In this document: piece after piece, positions 22,690-34,174 of the stretch
Layout of the letters: every line of letters begins with the position of its first letter
Position numbering within the stretch: the stretch's first letter is position 1
Assembly: GCA_022701365.1 (NCBI GenBank)
Contig: JAKUHH010000201.1
Location: 1,116,001 to 1,180,000, forward strand
DNA from: Mycocentrospora acerina
Taxonomy: Eukaryota > Ascomycota > Dothideomycetes > Pleosporales
Direction of reading: 5' to 3'
Length of the DNA stretch: 64,000 nucleotides
Program-made: the position numbers and the translations under genes
Notes under the pieces: generated by a model
Database searches by the model: none
What the model was told of the DNA's origin: nothing
What the model saw: only the letters and a program-made list of their open reading frames with translations

Positions 22690-24085
22690 ATGGATTTCAC
22701 AGTACGTTCCCGCGCGCTAACCACTGCCCACGCCCCCTCAGTCTCCAGCAACGCCGCGCTCAGCCAACCCTCTGCCAGGCCCATAACGACCACTGCTAAC
22801 TGGCCCTCCACAGATCTCGCTGGCCCACTTCTGCGAGACCCACGGTCCGACGTCCATCATCTGCACACAGGCCTCGACGTCGCCCTGCGCGACCTGCAAC
22901 CCATGCGTCACCCCGCCCACAGAAGAGCCCTTTGCGCCCTTCTCCTGCAACAGCCTGTATGACCAGCCTACCTCGCTGAGGCTGACAGGCCTGCCCTCCG
23001 TCTCTCCCCTCGAAAGCCCGCCCACGAGTCCTGCTTCGCCTACAAACAACCCCTACTTCCCTAGCCTGCCCTCGTCCAACAGCAGCTTCGGCGGCCGCCG
23101 ACCCAGCAGCTCCTTCGACTCCGAGTCAGATGCCTGTGAGAACTGCCAGATGGTCGTCCCCAAAAAGTACAGCGACAAGATTCCAAACGGTGCCCCAGGC
23201 AGCCCTTGCAAAGACGGACGAGGAAGGAACGGTAGCCCCGTGTTGCGCAGCTCGCAGAATTACCCTGTGCGCCGCTCCATTCCCTGCGATGATGTCAGCA
23301 GTACAGATTCGGACGTCTCAGACACAGAGCCGTCCAAGTCGTACAAGAGCACAGCCTCGAGTTCCTTCCGCAACTCGGTCACCGCTTCATCAATGCTCCC
23401 TAGGACCATGCACACGCATACTCTCAACTACATCTCCACCAGCCAGCCGCAGTCCCCTGCTACGTACTCAACCCTTCGACGCACCTGCATCCGCACTCTC
23501 TCCACAGAAGTATTGCCCATGAGCAAGGCTTCTGGGCCCATCATGTTTGGAGACTCACTCACTGGCTATACAATTGCCTACGTCTTCCGAGTGCAGGATC
23601 CCAGAGCTCGCGGATCAACCCGGGAGTATGCGCTAATCGCAATGGCTGGTCGCGACTGCCGACGCGCAACCAAGGCTATGGTTAAAATTACCGAGGTATT
23701 CCAGAGCATTGCCAACCGCATTATTGCCTTGGCGGAACGAGTCACTGAACGTGAGAGCGTAGCCTCGCGAAATTCATCGCGCCCCTCAACGGCTACTTCT
23801 GGTACATCTTTCGGAACGTCCAGCTCGTCTATGCCTTCCGCGTTCATGTCGTCGCAGAAGGAGCGTCAGTTTACGTCTGTAACCAGCTTGCCAACTCGCA
23901 GCATTACTCCGGTATCCTCATTCTTGTCCGCGAAGAAGCTCGATCCCGATGGCTTTCCTCGTGTGTCCCGCGATCTGATGAAGGCGAAGAGCCTGACTGA
24001 GATTGTCGGCCAAGAAAACTTTTTTGTAGAGCTGCACACCGTTTTCTGCAGCCTTCTCCACACGCTTATCAAGCAGTTTGGATGA
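22690..24085 (+). CDS. LST7: Folliculin/Lst7-like GTPase-activating subunit
   Basis: Predicted 427-residue homologue of yeast Lst7 and human folliculin. With Lst4/FNIP it acts at the vacuole on Rag-type GTPases to signal amino-acid status to TORC1. Exon 1 encodes only MDFT (22690-22701). A 112-nt intron precedes exon 2 (22814-24085). Exon 2 opens with ISLAHFCETHGP and SIICTQ, the hallmark of the folliculin longin domain. A Cys pair (ACENCQ) lies near residue 117, then a Ser-rich insert of about 80 residues. The second half of the longin core follows (GPIMFGDSLTGYTIAYVFRV ... YALIAMAG), then helical and Ser-rich segments. The end (FFVELHTVFCSLLHTLI) is helical. Compared with human folliculin the DENN part is short. 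The four-codon first exon is supported by the GTACGT donor and by the conserved junction. Confidence 0.85.
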
Positions 24086-25665
24086 ACGACCCCATACGTT
24101 TTCCCCTTGGACCCTACATTTTGCTCACGATTTCGGACACCTGTCGTCCTTGTCTTTTGTCTTTCTATCCTGCGTTTCAGCGTATTACTTCTACTTCTTG
24201 CTGTGCTTTTCAAGCAACGGCGTTGGGGCGGCCACGATCAAAAGTTGTCTTCTGTTCTGTCTCAACTACAGTCCGTTCCATTCTAATTCCTCGTTGCTGC
24301 GCGACGCTGCTTCGTTGCAGCAGGGCCCGGCCTTATACCCCGTTTTCGAGATACCCGAGCCTTGTTTCTTATTTTGAAAGTATGGACCATGTGCCTAGAA
24401 TTGGTCTACTTGTATTTTTTGCGCGGCGTTTTGGGTGTAGATGGGTCTCCTCGGGCGGGCGACGCAATGCCATGGGCCTTGTTACGTATGAAGCGAAAGG
24501 CTGTTGTCGATGTCATGATGAGCGCGACGAATAAGGTGATGAATAGTTACCTAGTATTTTTATATGAAACTATTAAGTTTACTGAACTGTTGATTGCCCG
24601 TATGTGATGGAAGTTGCTCAGTGAGGTGTTGCTTAATGATGTCTTGGTGATAACCTTTAAGGAATATGCGCCATCACGGTGCTCTCCATCACCACTCACC
24701 GATGATGTTCCTTCTCTCTGACATCTAGCCGAGCCATCGTCCACAGCACATGATCAACCACCTCCAAATTCAAACTTGGAAACAGGTAAAAAACTGCCTG
24801 ACTCATCTTCCCAACCCATAGAACATGACAACGACTCAGTACAACACCAGAACCAAAAGCTTAGTTCCCACTTCTTCTTTCTCGGCCCTTCCCCAGTTCG
24901 CCCACGTCAGTCCCACGTTTTTTTAGTTGGATCTGGGCAGGGATTTGTCGATGCGCCCGATGGCGTCTGTGGAAACACCATCGGCGCACCAGATGATGTT
25001 CCTCACCGGATGGTGTCGGCCACCACAGGTTGTTGTGCCGATATCACCTGACGAGTAATACCATCAGGTGGGCAGGCGATAGCCCTGAACTCTACGGGTC
25101 TCGATTAATTGAAGCACCGCTAGCAAGCCGTCCTGAATGGTGTATTGCCAATCACAAGTCTCCACAGGCCGATGTGGCACAGTGACTGCGCCACTGTGAG
25201 TCGTGCTTTGAGATTCCATAGTAGTGGGGTCGTGTTGATGTCAAGATCTGGAGAAGTCAAGCTAGCCAAGCTGCGGGAGCCAGATCAAAATGCGCATGGT
25301 ATGTTTGGGTTGCACCTTGTGTGTTGTGGACATGTAGGGTCGATGCTACGATGTTGTCGCGGTGTGTTGTTGTGACGTCTAGTGGGGGATAAAGATAAGG
25401 GCGATTTGTGTTTCGCAGCAAGTGAGCTAACCATGTCCGACTGCCTATAGGAGCTGAGTGAGTGAGTGCAGCTGGAGAGGGGGACTAGACCGGGCGGTGC
25501 AAAATGCATAGCCGCAATGAGTTTTGCATAAAGCGTCTCTTTGTCCCGCTCTCTCGCTTTGACCATCCGCTATTACTCTGTCGCGTCACGACTCGAAATC
25601 AGTCACTTTACCCCGCACATCCTCCAACGCTTCATCAACAACAAAGCGGCTCCAACAACACGAAA
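24086..25665. other. Intergenic region with three clustered inverted repeats
   Basis: LST7 3' flank followed by the promoter of the Gly/Gln repeat gene. Within it, three perfect inverted repeats lie in a row at 24957-25070, listed separately. CT-rich leader sequence precedes the next start. No convincing coding frame was found. Confidence 0.5.
24957..25070. repeat. Cluster of three inverted repeats
   Basis: Three perfect palindromic pairs follow one another. CCGATGG/CCATCGG (7 bp, 14-nt spacer) lies at 24957-24984. TGGTG/CACCA (5 bp, 5-nt spacer) lies at 25011-25025. CACCTGA/TCAGGTG (7 bp, 12-nt spacer) lies at 25045-25070. They could fold as three hairpins in RNA or be dimeric factor sites. 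Function is unknown. Confidence 0.6.
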
Positions 25666-26396
25666 ATGAATAACAATAACAATTACAACAACTCCCAGGG
25701 CGGCTACTCCCAAGGAGGCCAGGGAGGCTATCCTCAGGGAGGCCAAGGAGGCTATCCTCAGGGAGGCCAAGGAAATCAGGGAGGCTACTCTCAGGGAAGC
25801 CAGGGAGGTTACTCTCAGGGAGGCCAGGGAGGCCAGGGAGGCTACTCTCAGGGTGGTCAGGGAGGCTACTCTCAGGGCGGACAAGGCGGAGTTGCAGGAG
25901 GACAGAAGGAGGATTACCTTGACAAGGCGCTCGATGCCGTCGAGAAGAAGTTTGGAGGCAAGAAGGGCCAGGACACTGCTGGGAATCGCGCGATAAACGA
26001 GAAGATTGTACGTATTTTTTTCTTTCTTTCCTTTTACTTTACTCGTCTCTTGTTGCTGTTTTTCGACTGGATGATTTGGCTTGGGCTGCGGTTGCAGTCG
26101 CAGCTGAAGCTGTGTCTGTGTGATGAAGTGCAGCAAGCTTCGATTGCGTGCTTTTTTCCCCTCTCTTTCTCTCTTGACTGCTCAGCCATGGCTTTTAGCC
26201 CTCGTTCGCGTTCAGGAGCGGGATATGTTCTGTCCTTTCTAGATGCGTTCTCGTTGCGCTACGAATGTTGCAGTATTTTTTGGAGTTACAAACATGTTGG
26301 AATCAAAAGCTAACGGAAACACTACAGACGGATGGCCTGCGAGGCATGTTCGAGAAGGCGACGGGAAAGAAGGTTCCAAGCAAGTTCTCCAACTAG
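25666..26396 (+). CDS. Gly/Gln/Tyr octapeptide-repeat protein with conserved C-terminal helix
   Basis: Predicted 136-residue protein from two exons (25666-26007 and 26328-26396) with a 320-nt intron, the longest in the window. The intron has a GTACGT donor and a gctaac branch point 19 nt before the acceptor. After an Asn-rich start the protein holds about nine copies of a GGYSQGGQ-type unit (YPQGGQGG variants) over residues 10-80, encoded by 24-bp direct repeats. A charged C-terminal region follows, EDYLDKALDAVEKKFGGKKG and then KITDGLRGMFEKATGK, ending KFSN. The C-terminal part is typical of small fungal proteins of unknown role. The repeat is prion-like and should be disordered. Without the second exon the frame would run into intron sequence, so the splice is well supported. 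Confidence 0.75.
25690..25890. repeat. Coding minisatellite of GGYSQGGQ repeats
   Basis: Direct repeats in multiples of 3 nt, about 24 bp per unit, encoding Gly-Gly-Tyr-Ser/Pro-Gln-Gly-Gly-Gln. Copies differ mainly at Ser/Pro and by extra GGQ insertions, the pattern expected from slippage or unequal exchange. Confidence 0.85.
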
Positions 26397-27949
26397 AGGG
26401 TGATAGTAATGGACCAGGGAGAAGGATTAGATGAATGGTTGGATGAATCAACGAAGAAAGGAAGTGCATTGTTTACACTCATGATACCACAGTCGCGACC
26501 ACACGAATTAAACTGAATTAAACTTGACCGTATCGACATGCACTGGATGAAAAGTTAAACGAACATACACAATATCCATACATCACACGACAAGATACTA
26601 AAGGCCCAGCCCAGCTCAACTCATACACTCAATGACCTCACTCCATCTCACCTTATAGGTAACCCCCATTCACCCTCTCGCACCTTGAAAACACGAACAC
26701 GCATACACAAACACACCCCTTCGCTTGTTCGCCCAAACCTTCCATGCCAAGCACCCCAGTCAAGCCATCACACCCTCAGACAGACAGACACGCATGCATC
26801 TGTGCATGTACGTGCACACGCAGTGTAACGACGCGCTTACTGTTTCTGCCTCCGCGGAAAGGGAAAAAAGGGCCTACATCTCCAAAGGGGGTGTAGATGT
26901 ACGATCTATACGACTAGCTGCTGACTTTTGCTACTACTGATGCTGCAGCAGTAGTAGTACAGGATAGCGCGCAGAAACATGTCAGCTCCCCAGCTTCCCC
27001 GAACCAAGCTTTTTTTTGGGAGGGGGATGACACCCTTTCTAATATGTGACACCAATATGTGTTGTGAAATGTAGAATTTATCTTTCTAGAAAGCTCTATT
27101 ATGGATTGGCGTGGTGTGGTATGGTGTGGTGTGGTGTGGTACAGCACAGTACAGCACAGTACAGGTCAAACACTACCAACCCCCCAACCCCTCCCCTCCT
27201 CCTCCGTTTAAAGAAAAAACCTGCAAGGAGAAAACAAAAAAACAGAAGCCGCTAAAGAAAGCCTTGCCTTCAACTCTTTACCACTAACACTGTATATTAA
27301 CATATTTTTCTTTCTTTCAATACCCGATATATGCATATATAAATACAGCTGAGAAAAAAAAACGGGCAAGACTAACTAACTAACCAAGGGGCTTATTAGA
27401 CTGCGATCTTCTTAGTCTCATCTCACTTTCCCCTACCCCACTCTTTCTCTCTCTCTCTCTTTCTCTCTCGGCAGGAAACTCTAGCCTAGCTGGAATAACC
27501 GATCTGACATCCTCTTTCTTTCCTAGTACAGACGCTACCGTGTAAGCCGTGTGAATTGTATGCCTGTTTGTAGCATGGCGCGCCACGGCCCTGGGTGTAG
27601 ATGCAGATGCAGATGCGGATGTGAGATCTAGATTCTTCCATGGGAGGGCTTGTTTTTTATATAAAGTTAATCAGTATGGGGATATGTAATGTGTGATATG
27701 CCATTTTTGGATGCAGGACATGCATGGGAGGAGGGGGACGGGGGGACGGGGGATCTGCAGTGCCGTGGAGATCCCGAGAAAATTCCCCATCCTTCCCATC
27801 GTGTATGTGCACATGTGCTACCTTACCGCTTGGGATAATCACTGCATGACACGCTGTACAGTCACGATGGGGACTGAATCATCACGATCTGAGCTGGAGG
27901 GCTTCGATTCCCATGGCCTAAGTGTAATCTCCTCAAAATTCAACCTGTC
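26397..27949. other. Intergenic region with simple-sequence DNA
   Basis: 1.55 kb between the repeat-protein gene and the 3' end of RINT1. It contains a GTGGT-rich run then CAGTA-rich repeats near 27110-27165, a CT microsatellite near 27447-27470 and a G-rich patch near 27730-27755. Short open frames here follow the simple repeats. No gene is supported. Confidence 0.55.
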
Positions 27950-29040
27950 CTACCCGGCTAGCTCCACCCTCCGCCTCAGCAACGCCCGAGCCTCCATCTC
28001 GGTCAGCACCTCTAACCCCAAATCTTCCAACACCTCCCTCGCACTTTGATTGTCCGCGAAAAGCCTCTTCTCCACCTCCCACAAGCCGAGGTCCGCACCC
28101 GCACCCGCACCCGCATCCTCCTCAGCCGCAGTTGTGGTCGGACGGGGGTGATTTTCTTTTTGCAGCGAAGGATTGCCACTATTGGATGGGGGCGGGGGCC
28201 CCTCATCGTCACCTGCGGCCCAAGCATCCCAATCGTCCTCCGCATCGTCTTCCGTATCGGTAATTGCTGCGGAGGAGGAGGGGGAAGAGGAAGGCACGTG
28301 GGCAGTCTGGTCTTTGCCGCCTTTGACAGGCAGGCCAACGAGTTGTGCACCTTCGAGGCATTTTCGAAGTCCTGCTTCCGCCACGCCGGGACCAACGGCT
28401 TTGTCAACTACCTTGCAGATGGCGGCCAGATCGGCGTGGAGTTGGGCGGCGCCCGCAGTGGAGAAGCGGTACCGATTGAGTACATTGTCCCACAGGATAC
28501 TAGAAATTGTCGCGAGTACTGCCCTGGTGATGCGGCGCAGAGGGGCGGGGGCCAATGCACGAGACAAAAACCCGAATGTATTGGTTGCATGCGTAAGCAG
28601 GGAGTCCATTTCTGCCGTAGGGGACAGATTGTGGATTGCTGCGGTAGCAGAACCGCTGAGGGTTGCCCAGGGATTTCTACGAAAAGTAAATACTCGGTTC
28701 AACGCTGATATTTCCTGATTGAGATACATACATGTTTCGATATGGTCGCAGCGCTTCACGCACGTTGTTGTTCAAAGTATCGATAATGATCTTCTCGCTG
28801 CGGTCGCGGAGGCGCGCGTACCACAAGGCTGTCTCGTCAAAGAGAGCCCCACCATCGCCATCACCTCCAACAGACTTTGACGTCCGCTCGGCGACGTCAG
28901 CAACAGTCATTCCGCCAATGCTGTTGGCTTGGCGTGCACGGTCTTGCAGCCCTTCCCAGATGTCCAAGAAGAACTGTACATTTATTAGTACTCGTCGTAC
29001 GGATCTGACGGCAAAGCGGGGGGGGGGGGGGGGGGGGGGG

Positions 29041-29092
<52 letters not shown>

Positions 29093-30842
29093 GGATGCCT
29101 ACCACATCATCATTCCAGTCTCGCATTGCTCTTTCAAGAAAGTCCGCGCTGCCATACGTCTTGCATATACGCTCCAATCCTTCAATGCCAAGCAGCTTTT
29201 CTTGTTCCTCCTTGGTAACTCCGCCCATAGCCCGACCCAGCGACGTGGTCATAGTAAGGTAGGCCTCTAGGTTGCTCTGAAGCCGCTCATGAAGTTTGTC
29301 GAAAATGGCAATTTGAATGTCAATCAAAAAGGTAAGTTTTTGACTAAAGGAAGTTAAGGGCCGGTATCGATCTGCATTGTTGATCAGCACTAAACTGTCG
29401 GTATTTTGGGTTGCCGGGCGCACCGGTTATCGTTTCAAGTAGGTCGTTGACGCGGATCGCTCCCTTTGTTGGCTTGGTGGCCTTGGGATCGACACTTTCA
29501 TAGTCTAGATCACCAAAATCGGCAGCCTCGACGATACTGTTGTAGCGGGCCAGAGCGACTGCGGATGTGTTAATTGCCGATCGAGAATGGCATTTGGGAA
29601 AGGATGTGTTGTCTTACAGTCTTTTTCAATCTGCAGCCACTGTCCGAACCAATCACCCTGAACGAGAAACTCCCACGACAGCCCTTTCCAACCATCTACG
29701 CCATAGCCCCCGTCGTACCCCCAGCTATCTCTGATGGTTGTGTCAAAGGTCAGGATCTCGTGCATGAGGTGGCTGAAAAGCTGGGGCTGTAGAGCGACCA
29801 TGGGCAGTAGTGAGGCAATCTTTGTTCTCAACATGGGTAGTAGGGCGGTGATGAAAGCAGACATGGCATCGATGTAGACAGGGTTCAGGGCCAGATCGGT
29901 TCCTCGGAAATGTCTCAGTAAGACAGGCTGGACGTGGTCGGTGACGAAGCCAGTGTAGTCGTTCAAAAGCGTGGTAATATGCGAGAGGAAGTACTCTGGC
30001 CTATCAATGCGGTTCGTGGGCCTGTCTCCCTCAAAGTGGTAACGGAAGCGTATCTCCAGGGGTTGCACGAGCACGGCGAGAGGGAAAAGCACCGGAGGGA
30101 GCTTGACCTTGTCCCCAGGCCCGCTGGCATAGCTCGAGCCCTGAAGCTCGGGCATCTGCAGATCGAGCAGCTTCACAATGGCCGTCTCCCATTCCTCGCG
30201 CAGGTGAGCGGGAATGGCAGCCTTGGGGGTGGGCCAGTGGATCTTCTTGAGGACAGTGTTCAGGTCTGCGGAGAAGGCGCCAAGGATCTTTGTGCGCAAG
30301 CCCTGCGTAATCTGGTCGACATGGTGGAGGAGCTGGGGGGCAGCACCCTCTGCGTCGTGGTGCAGGGTGGCCAGGCGGGTGTGGAGGGCGCGCAGCTGCT
30401 GGTAGGAGCCTAGGGCAGCCTCGCTGGACGTCTGCAGCTGGGATTGGGCCTGGATACTGAGCGCATCGACCTGGGTCAGCAGCTCCACGTAGCCGCTGGC
30501 GACATCGAGGCGCTGCAGCGAGTCGAGGACGGCTTCGAAGCGTGGCAGGGCATCGTCGCTGGCGTCCGAGGCGGTGATGACCAGCAGGCGGCGGTCAATG
30601 TCAGCCTGTTCGCGGCGGAAGGCATCAGCGCGGGTGTCGAGGGCAGCGCGGTGGGTGTGGGCGTGCTCTTTGGCGTCGTGGAGGTCGCGCTGGGCGGCGT
30701 GCAGCTGCTGCTGGAGCAGGCCGTGCTGGGTGGTGATGTCAGCCAGCAGCGCAGAGAGCGAGTCGACGTCGGCAAGGGTCTGGAGCTTGTCGTCGAGAAA
30801 GTCGTGCACGCGCACCGCCTGGCCGTCGTCGAGTGCATCCAT
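27950..30842 (-). CDS. RINT1/Tip20 family subunit of the Dsl1/NRZ tethering complex
   Basis: Predicted 865-residue peripheral membrane protein that, with Dsl1/ZW10 and Sec39/NAG, tethers COPI vesicles to the ER. Exons 29618-30842, 29424-29558, 29103-29371, 28732-28973 and 27950-28676 join to 2598 nt. The N-terminal 150 residues are a Gln/Ala/His-rich coiled coil. The RINT1/TIP20 homology covers about residues 190-700, with recognisable HFEGDRPTNRIDRPEY, TKGAIRVNDLLETI and RYRPLTSFSQKLTFLIDIQ. Near residues 755-835 is a Ser- and acid-rich insert containing DDWDAW, before a final helix rich in Leu and Arg. Intron 3 (28974-29102) is mostly a G homopolymer on the plus strand. The gene is divergent from NOP9. 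The exon 1 start is the first ATG of the open frame. Confidence 0.88.
29018..29091. repeat. Poly-G tract in RINT1 intron 3
   Basis: On the plus strand 23 G, then CC, then 49 G, with no other base. It lies wholly inside the 129-nt third intron of the minus-strand RINT1 gene, where the transcript would read poly-C. Such a run can form G-quadruplexes and is hard to sequence, so its exact length is suspect. Confidence 0.9.
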
Positions 30843-31706
30843 GGCGGGCTGGTGGGAGCAGTGGCTTGACGGTCCAGTGGAGCAGTCTCAATGACCAATG
30901 CACCAATGCGCCCGTAGGAAACAGCGCCGTTGTTCGCGCTGCGGGCTGGGCACGCGAGGAGTGGCGTGGTGCGGGCAAGTGCCGTCACTAGTTGTCGAGA
31001 GGGCAACAGCAGCCGCGGATAATAATGCGCCTGCTGGGTGTAGCATTCCGTGCCTCGTCTGCCAATACACACTACCCGGGTTAGCGGCGCTCTGGAAGTG
31101 AGCCAGGAACACGTCACAATCTTCTGGCTGCAACAGGTGGTGAGCAAGTGATGACCAAGAGGCGAGCTAGGAATTGGTCAGTCTGTTTGCTCTGGCTGGC
31201 CCTGCTGCCCTCCATGGGCTCTGCTGGCTCTGCTGGCTCAACCGGCTCTACTCGCCTCCATGGGCGCTTGTGTGTGCAGGCGCCGGATGGCATGCGTGCA
31301 GGGGCAATACGGTACACAGCACACGGTGTGCTGAGCATGCCAGATGTACGGTATACTATACACCCTCCACCATCGGCGACAGGGTACTCGAAATCGACCC
31401 TAGCCGAGCGTGTGGCGTCCGATCGATTCGCATGCAGCTCGCTTGCTAGCGGCCAGGACCAGATGGGGCGTTTGCCATTTGCCTCTGGCACCACTGGCTA
31501 GTCTCTGCTGGCCCCAGTGAAAACATCGCGGTGCATGCTTCTGCCGTGTCGCACACCCATCAGTCCACCAGAGACTGGCCAGCGCACCCTCCTGCGCCTC
31601 ACACAAGTGCCCTGCCTGCTGTATATAGTCTGCTCATCAGCTCCCCGCCTGCACCGCCATTAGCCGAGCCGTTTGAACTTTTTCCCATCCCCACCCGCCT
31701 GCCGCC
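30843..31706. promoter_or_regulatory. Divergent promoter region RINT1/NOP9
   Basis: 864 bp between the head-to-head starts of RINT1 and NOP9. It contains short CTCTGCTGG-type direct repeats near 31217-31245 and a pyrimidine-rich stretch before the NOP9 ATG. No specific factor site is identified. Confidence 0.6.
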
Positions 31707-33867
31707 ATGCCCAAGGAACACAAGAAGCGCGGCCGCCGTGACGAGCAGAAGAAGCGCAAGCGCGACGTCGACGATGTCGACGATGCCCCCAAGCGCCACA
31801 AGAAGGAGGACCTCGACGAGGCCCCCGTCCAGCAGTTACCCCCAGCCATTGACGCCGAGACGGTTGATGGTGTCACCCACCCGGGCGAGATGCCCTACTA
31901 CGGCCTGCTCGACGACGACGAGCAGGAGTACTTCAAGCGTGCAGACGAAATGCTCGAGCTGAACCAATTTGCCGACCCCGAGGAGCGAAAACTCTTTCTC
32001 GAGAGCGTGTGGAAAGAGGCCGACGGCAAGGAGCTGAAAATTGCAAACAGCCAGTCATGCTCGCGCCTGATGGAGCGCCTGATCCTGCTCTCCACGCCAG
32101 ACCAGCTCAAGGGACTGTTCCAAAAGTTCAATAGCCAGTGAGTGTGCTACCTGCACCTTCCTTCCGTGGCCATGCCAACTGACTGCTTGCAGCTTCCTGC
32201 ACCTTGTCCAGCACCGATTTGCCTCCCACTGCTGCGAGGCCCTCTTCATACAAGCCGCGCCCATTGTCTCCCAAGAGCTCGCCAACCCCGCTCTCATTCA
32301 GACGCCTCCCTCTTCATCGTCGGATCCAGACCAGGTCATCGTCTCCATGGAAAACCTCTTCATTTACACCCTGAACGAGCTGGAGGGATACCTGGGCTTC
32401 TTGATGACAGACCGCTTTGCTTCGCACGTCCTGCGAGTGCTGCTGGTTGTCCTTTCCGGGGCACCATTGGAAAAACAGGCCAAGTCGGTAATGCAGAGCA
32501 AAAGGAAGGAAAAGGTCAGAGTGTCAGGTTCGGAGAAAACCCAAGAAAAGGTTTTAGAACAACGAACCGTTCCGCAGGCATTTTTGGAATCACTCGAAAA
32601 AGTCATCAATGACAGCGTGTCGGGACTCGATCCGCACTACCTGCGCTCATTGTCTACCCACCCACTTGGTAACCCAACGCTGCAACTACTTCTCAAGCTT
32701 GAACTGTCGCACTTTGGCAAGTCACGAGCAAAGGAAGAAAAGTCCATCATTCACAGGTTGCTGCCCGACGACCCCATTGCAGAAGGGACACCCAGTGCCT
32801 CTTTCATCAACGGTCTCGTTTACGATCCCATCGGCTCCAGACTGCTGGAAACCATCATCGAAAACGCACCCGGCAAATTATTCAAGTCAATCCATGCTGA
32901 ATTTTTCAAGGAGCGGATGGGTAGCTTGGCACGCAACGAGATTGCCAGTTACGTCGCAGGTAAGATTCTTCAACGGTTGAACAAAGAAGATCTAGCAGAT
33001 GCGATGCGCCAGATTGTTGACCAAATCCCAAATCTGGTCGAACGGAGCCGAACTGCTATCATCAAGACACTCATCGAGCGGTGCGCTACCCGAGAAGTTG
33101 ACATGACTCCTATCAAGGCACAACTAGAAACAGCATATGGCGGCTCCAATGGATTCGAGGTGACGCGCATGCTCAAGCTCAATGACGCTCCAGAAGACGG
33201 TAAAGCCCATGGTAAACCTGATCACTCGCCAGAGAAAGTTCACGGATCCCTTTTGGCTCAGACTATGATGTCAGTGGGCGGCCCTATGGGCAACCTGATT
33301 TTTGACTCATTGACAAAACTATCTCAAGAGCTGTCGCTCCAGCTAGCCCGTGATCCTACAGCATCACGCACACTGCAGGCAGCATTGACCTCTCCCAACG
33401 CCTCTGTCATCTTCCGACGGAAGATGATCATGCAATTCTACGGTAAAGTGGGTGAACTTGCGCTTGATCCCGCAGCTTCCCGCGTCATCGACGCCGTTTG
33501 GGACGGTACGAACGGCTTGGCATTTATTCGGGAGCGGATTGCCGAAGAACTCTCCGAAAATGAGAGTGCCTTGCGCGAATCGTTTGTTGGTCGCGCTGTC
33601 TGGCGAAACTGGCACATGGATCTCTACAGGCGGAAACGCAACGACTGGGTCAAGCAGTCGCGTCACACCGCAGGTAATGATGGATTCCAGTCCTTCCCTG
33701 AGAGCAAGAGTAAATTGGGTGCTCCTCAAAAGGGCAAACACATGACTGCCCTTGAGCTTGCTCGACAAAAACATGCTGCTTCAAAGGCTGCCGAAGCAAA
33801 GCGAAAGGAAGTTCAAGCAAAGAAGGATACAAAGAAGGAGAACGAAAAAGCAACCATTGTGGCGTAA
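31707..33867 (+). CDS. NOP9: Nop9, nucleolar Pumilio-repeat RNA-binding protein
   Basis: Predicted 701-residue protein needed for 18S rRNA maturation and small-subunit assembly in the nucleolus. Exons 31707-32137 and 32193-33867 flank a 55-nt intron and join to 2106 nt. The N terminus (MPKEHKKRGRRDEQKKRKR) is a nuclear/nucleolar localisation type. Degenerate Pumilio helical repeats run from about residue 90 to 620, for example ANSQSCSRLMERLI, VQHRFASHCCEALF, MTDRFASHVLRVLL, HPLGNPTLQLLL and DPIGSRLLETII. The C-terminal 60 residues are Lys-rich and coiled. The YYGLLDDDEQEYFKRADE motif before the repeats is typical of Nop9. The spliced junction creates SHFLHLVQHRFASH. The gene shares a divergent upstream region with RINT1. 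Confidence 0.92.
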
Positions 33868-34174
33868 TGACTTGCATTGATCGCGTGTAAGAATTTGTTT
33901 TGTTACGACAGGGTAAAATGGCCGCAGGCGTTTTCTGCTCAAAGGCGCGGGTGGGTCTTTTGGCTGGTCTCTGATTCGATCTCTTTAGATACCTTTAGTG
34001 CACTTGCTTATGAGAAGCTTTGCCGCATGGGAGCAGAAATGACTCCATAATACAACGGTTCAAACTAGCGCTGCGTTAACTTTTCCCGTCTTTTTCATTT
34101 TGCTCCTTTCTTCCTCCACGAATCTCGAATCAGGGTATTGTTTACTTTTGGATCCCGCATATAAATCTGCAGCT
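33868..34174. other. Intergenic region upstream of the PLP decarboxylase
   Basis: A 307-bp space between two genes in the same orientation. It must hold the NOP9 terminator and the next promoter. Nothing else is seen. Confidence 0.5.

Noticed and set aside
25603..26136. A 177-codon minus-strand frame antisense to the Gly/Gln repeat gene
   Set aside because: It is the shadow of the coding repeat; its Ala-Ser-Leu repeats mirror GGYSQGGQ codons and it has no start context or domain.
30444..30894. Long frames opposite RINT1 exon 1
   Set aside because: GC-rich antisense shadows of the coiled-coil exon; the minus frame joins cleanly to the other RINT1 exons.
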